Below are positions 39,411 to 41,667 of a DNA stretch of 41,667 bases, in pieces; the stretch's first letter is position 1; each line of letters opens with the position of its first letter. This stretch comes from Spirochaetales bacterium (lineage in GTDB: Bacteria > Spirochaetota > Spirochaetia > SZUA-6 > JAFGRV01), in assembly GCA_016930085.1 (NCBI GenBank), contig JAFGHO010000048.1, positions 1-41,667 on the forward strand. The letters are read 5' to 3'. The notes below the pieces were generated by a model, which saw only the letters and a program-made list of their open reading frames with translations, was not told where the DNA came from and did not search any database. The position numbers and the translations under genes are program-made.

Positions 39411-40322
39411 TTATTTGCCGAGGTCGAGGAGTTCCAGCATCGCCTCCCCGTAGCGCTTTCCGATTTCACGCTGGCCTTCGAGATCGAAATGAAACTGGTC
39501 CACCCCGTTGAGCCCTTCCGCCGAAACAACCCTCGAATTGCTTATCCGGTCGGGCACCCGCTGGATGATCCGGTTATGGCCCGCGCACGGACCTTTGTAA
39601 TAGAGTTCGCCCGCAACGAAAGGAATGTCGCCGGTTTCGAGATCGTTCCGCAGGTTCGTCACCATTTCATCCACCTTGTCCAGCCAGACCGATTGTCCCG
39701 CGTCCGATTCCCCCTGGTGGAAGACGATGCCGGCGATCCGCCCTGCCTTCTGCGCGAGCCGCGCGCGCTCGATCACCCATTCATAGGCGCCGTCCCAGTG
39801 ATTATCCGGCGGAATCCTGAATTCCTTCCGTCGTTTGGAAACCACGCCCTTTCGAAAAAAATCGATATCCACCCCGGAGATTCCGCAGGGGACAAGAGCG
39901 ATCGAATATTTCTCCGAAAGCCCTTTGATAAGTGTTTTCGCAAAATAATCTCCGATTCCGACACCGAGTGAAGAACTGTGCAGGGGCGGGGTTGCGATAT
40001 ACCACTGATCGTACAGGCGTTTCTGCCGCGGTGAGTTCTGATAGGCGAGGACAAAGATCCGCGGATTTTCTTCCATATCCACGGCTTCCGGTTTCGGGAC
40101 CCCTTCCATATTCGACTGACCGATAAGCAGGAAAACGAGCCTGTTCGGGTCGTAATCCAGATCAATACCTTTCATATTTTCATTCGTGACGGAGCGTTTC
40201 GTATCCTGAACCGGTTCCTTTCCCTTCCCTGATTGGGTCACGCACGCGAAAATGGTGACCATGATAAGGATACACACAGGAACCAGGACGGTCAATATCG
40301 TTTTAATCGCATTCTTTTTCAT
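39411..40322 (-). CDS. SASA/CE6-type carbohydrate esterase lipoprotein
   Basis: 303 residues from ATG 40322, preceded by GGAGGATAAA (ATG 40334 overlaps that site and is rejected). Lipobox TIFA-C27. SGNH-hydrolase blocks: VFLLIGQSNMEGVPKPEAVD with nucleophile Ser70, SIALVPCGISGVDIDFF (oxyanion Gly), GIVFHQGESDAGQ (HQGESD, typical of sialate O-acetylesterase and CE6 xylan esterases) and GVDQFHFDLEGQREIGKRYG with the Asp-x-x-His pair. It should remove acetyl groups from sugars outside the membrane. It converges on the dockerin-repeat hydrolase, suggesting a shared role in degrading host or plant glycans; that is inference. Confidence 0.88.
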   Translation of the reverse strand: MKKNAIKTILTVLVPVCILIMVTIFACVTQSGKGKEPVQDTKRSVTNENMKGIDLDYDPNRLVFLLIGQSNMEGVPKPEAVDMEENPRIFVLAYQNSPRQKRLYDQWYIATPPLHSSSLGVGIGDYFAKTLIKGLSEKYSIALVPCGISGVDIDFFRKGVVSKRRKEFRIPPDNHWDGAYEWVIERARLAQKAGRIAGIVFHQGESDAGQSVWLDKVDEMVTNLRNDLETGDIPFVAGELYYKGPCAGHNRIIQRVPDRISNSRVVSAEGLNGVDQFHFDLEGQREIGKRYGEAMLELLDLGK

Positions 40323-40572
40323 TTTATCCTCCATTAAAATTTAAAGACATCCAAAAAAATTCTAAAACCACCTTGATTATAATACATGCAAATCCGGTTG
40401 TGATTAATTAAAATTTTATTATTTAACCGTGATGAAAGCGAATATGCTGCCATCGACAACTACATAACGGGGCGGCGGGTAAACGCGACATGGAGGGCTG
40501 TAGAGAAAAACTACGGATGAACGCCGGATGTGTGGGGATGTAAATGGGGGAAGCAGGGGGGGCGATGTGTTT

Positions 40573-41115
40573 TTAAAGCCGAAGTATCCAGAATGGTGAA
40601 TAATGGGTAGTATGGAGAGAGATTAATTGATTTCGACCCGGTAGATGCCGGATTATCATAAACAATTGTCGTAATTTCATTCGAGGGGTTTGTTGTAATT
40701 TCTTCTCCTCAACACTCCATCGCTTAAATATTTTCTCAAATTCTTCAAAGACTCTATTACCATATCTCTCCACCATTGCCAAAAACAACTCCAGCAACCC
40801 CCTCAAAAGCTGCGCGATACTATAACAATTCAAATCCGCATGCAGCAGCTTTATCTTCCGGTACACATCTTCAGGAAAATAAACGTGCACATGTTCCCGG
40901 CATTCATCGGGATCATCCGAGATCGCCCGATACCGGCTCATTCGCTGTTTTCCCCATTGATGTTCCATTATAATCAAAGGATCGACAATGGACACAATCC
41001 CGACAATGACACCGGATAACGAACCCCTCGAACCGCACAAGGTCAGATTAGTCAGCTTCTCTCTCATTATATCCGTCATTACAAAATGGAATTCATGCGG
41101 GGCTGCTTTTTTCAT
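40573..41115 (-). CDS. Double ribbon-helix-helix-like protein, copy 2
   Basis: 180 residues from ATG 41115, AAGGAG 6-7 nt upstream. Same length as the copy at 6234-6776, gap-free alignment, about 134 of 180 residues identical by hand count. The second ribbon-helix-helix unit (EHVHVYFPEDVYRKIKLLHA and on through SIAQLLR) is unchanged, while most substitutions fall in the first unit's turn, the middle linker and the C-terminal basic helix. Even so, the C-terminal end YSPFWILRL is kept. That pattern suggests both copies are functional and that the second unit carries the shared activity. Homology also extends a few tens of bases past the stop codon and into the upstream region. Confidence 0.7.
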   Translation of the reverse strand: MKKAAPHEFHFVMTDIMREKLTNLTLCGSRGSLSGVIVGIVSIVDPLIIMEHQWGKQRMSRYRAISDDPDECREHVHVYFPEDVYRKIKLLHADLNCYSIAQLLRGLLELFLAMVERYGNRVFEEFEKIFKRWSVEEKKLQQTPRMKLRQLFMIIRHLPGRNQLISLHTTHYSPFWILRL

Positions 41116-41138
41116 GTAACACTCCTTTTCTATTTCGG

Positions 41139-41167
41139 TCATACATTTTATAACGCTTAAAAAGTAC
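41139..41167 (-). promoter_or_regulatory. Conserved 29-bp upstream block of RHH paralogue copy 2
   Basis: Counterpart of 6801-6829 with a single mismatch, which changes TATAAT to TAAAAT-like sequence in the -10 position. The distance from the start codon is the same in both copies, within a base or two. Confidence 0.55.
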
Positions 41168-41570
41168 GTGCTGCTTTGTTTTTTTTTATAAAAGAGATAA
41201 AAACCCAAAAGAATCTTAATATTGACATAGGCACACAGAGAAAAATTTTTAATTCGCTTTAAATCGCCCCGGCTTTACCATCCACTCTGTGCGCTTCGTG
41301 GGCTCTGTGAGAAATTTCTTTTATTATATTATTTAGCATGAACTGAATAATTGAACCGTTATTAATCATGTCCCTGTGAATGGAGACACCTTGTCAATTC
41401 ACGAAACATAATATATACATTGGTAAAAAATTTTGATCACCTCTCTTTGGCCTCTGTGCTTCCCCTTGCATCTCGGAAACCAAAAGCTTCACTGTCACGG
41501 TATGGAACCGTCCGCATTATTCCTTCTCTCCCATCCTCCCTCCCCGGTATCATCCCCCTGACACCCTTAC
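41168..41570. other. Non-coding interval with degenerate dispersed repeat
   Basis: About 400 bp without a credible gene. Stretches such as CACACAGAGAAAAA (about 41232) and CTCTGTGCGCTTCGTGGGCT (about 41285-41304), then CTCTGTGCTTCCCCTTGC (about 41453), are inverted or direct variants of the cacagag/cgcaaag type repeat also seen near 6937. The rest is AT-rich. Confidence 0.4.
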
Positions 41571-41606
41571 AAAAAAACCCCGCCGGACGAACGGCCCGGC
41601 GGGGTT
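41571..41606 (-). terminator. Rho-independent terminator of the gene entering from the right
   Basis: Stem AACCCCGCCGG-type: ACCCCGCCGG (41577-41586) pairs with CCGGCGGGGT (41596-41605), 9-nt loop. On the minus strand it is followed by seven U (41577-41571). Confidence 0.85.
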
Positions 41607-41631
41607 CGAAGATGTGAGTTGTATATATTTT

Positions 41632-41667
41632 TTACGGAGCCATTTTCACTTCAGCAACCGAATGGAG
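41632..41667 (-). CDS. C-terminal end of a gene running off the right edge (partial)
   Basis: On the minus strand the last eleven codons read LHSVAEVKMAP then TAA (41634-41632), 26 nt before a strong minus-strand terminator. The terminator position makes a real gene end likely; the product cannot be named. Confidence 0.45.
   Translation of the reverse strand, partial: LHSVAEVKMAP

Overview
The window reads as bacterial chromosome, most likely from a free-living or commensal spirochaete (Spirochaetota) of moderate GC. The taxonomic call is an inference. It rests on a TatT-TatP-TatQM TRAP operon in the same order as the Treponema pallidum TPAT system, on a small TM2 + winged-helix-like protein, on several lipoproteins with loose F-x-S-C / L-x-x-C lipoboxes, and on dense sigma70-type promoters. 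No phage, insertion sequence or CRISPR array is visible.

Layout. 1-6041: a membrane sensor-like protein that runs off the left end with an acidic hexapeptide repeat tail, an MFS permease, a Clp1-type polynucleotide kinase, a TM2 protein and hisC. 6234-6776 and 40573-41115: two 180-residue paralogues (about 74% identical by hand count) that I read as double ribbon-helix-helix proteins, each with the same 29-bp block upstream. 7309-13923: secreted and accessory genes, including an unknown secreted family, a Cys-rich small protein, a CotH-kinase lipoprotein, and a REC-PP2C phosphatase with a nearby REC-HATPase protein that look like two halves of a partner-switching circuit. 14068-18451: a tight minus-strand operon, Zn-ribbon protein - murI - rsgA - mutS2. 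18530-21824: pentapeptide-repeat protein, metallo-beta-lactamase-fold protein, then a yggS - membrane protein - rluD-type operon. 21851-24091: DUF6941-like protein, pdxS-pdxT (vitamin B6 synthesis) and tRNA-Pro(GGG) with its own promoter and terminator. 24232-30266: operon tatT - tatP - tatQM - GH3 glycosidase. 30527-36367: ilvC, a NlpD-like LysM/degenerate LytM protein next to an RpoD/RpoS-like sigma factor, and glycogen phosphorylase. 36630-40322: a large secreted lipase-like hydrolase with dockerin-like calcium repeats and a SASA-type esterase lipoprotein. The right edge holds the end of another gene and its terminator.

Three themes stand out. First, several genes (hisC, the pentapeptide gene, the Zn-ribbon gene, probably the REC-PP2C gene) have good -35/-10 boxes whose -10 lies only 6-8 nt from the ATG, so their mRNAs should be leaderless; other genes in the same window have normal leaders and Shine-Dalgarno sites. 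Second, the TRAP permease carries a C-terminal cohesin-like domain, while a secreted hydrolase 8 kb away carries dockerin-like repeats. Third, the double ribbon-helix-helix paralogues with a shared upstream block look like a dispersed, possibly self-regulating family.
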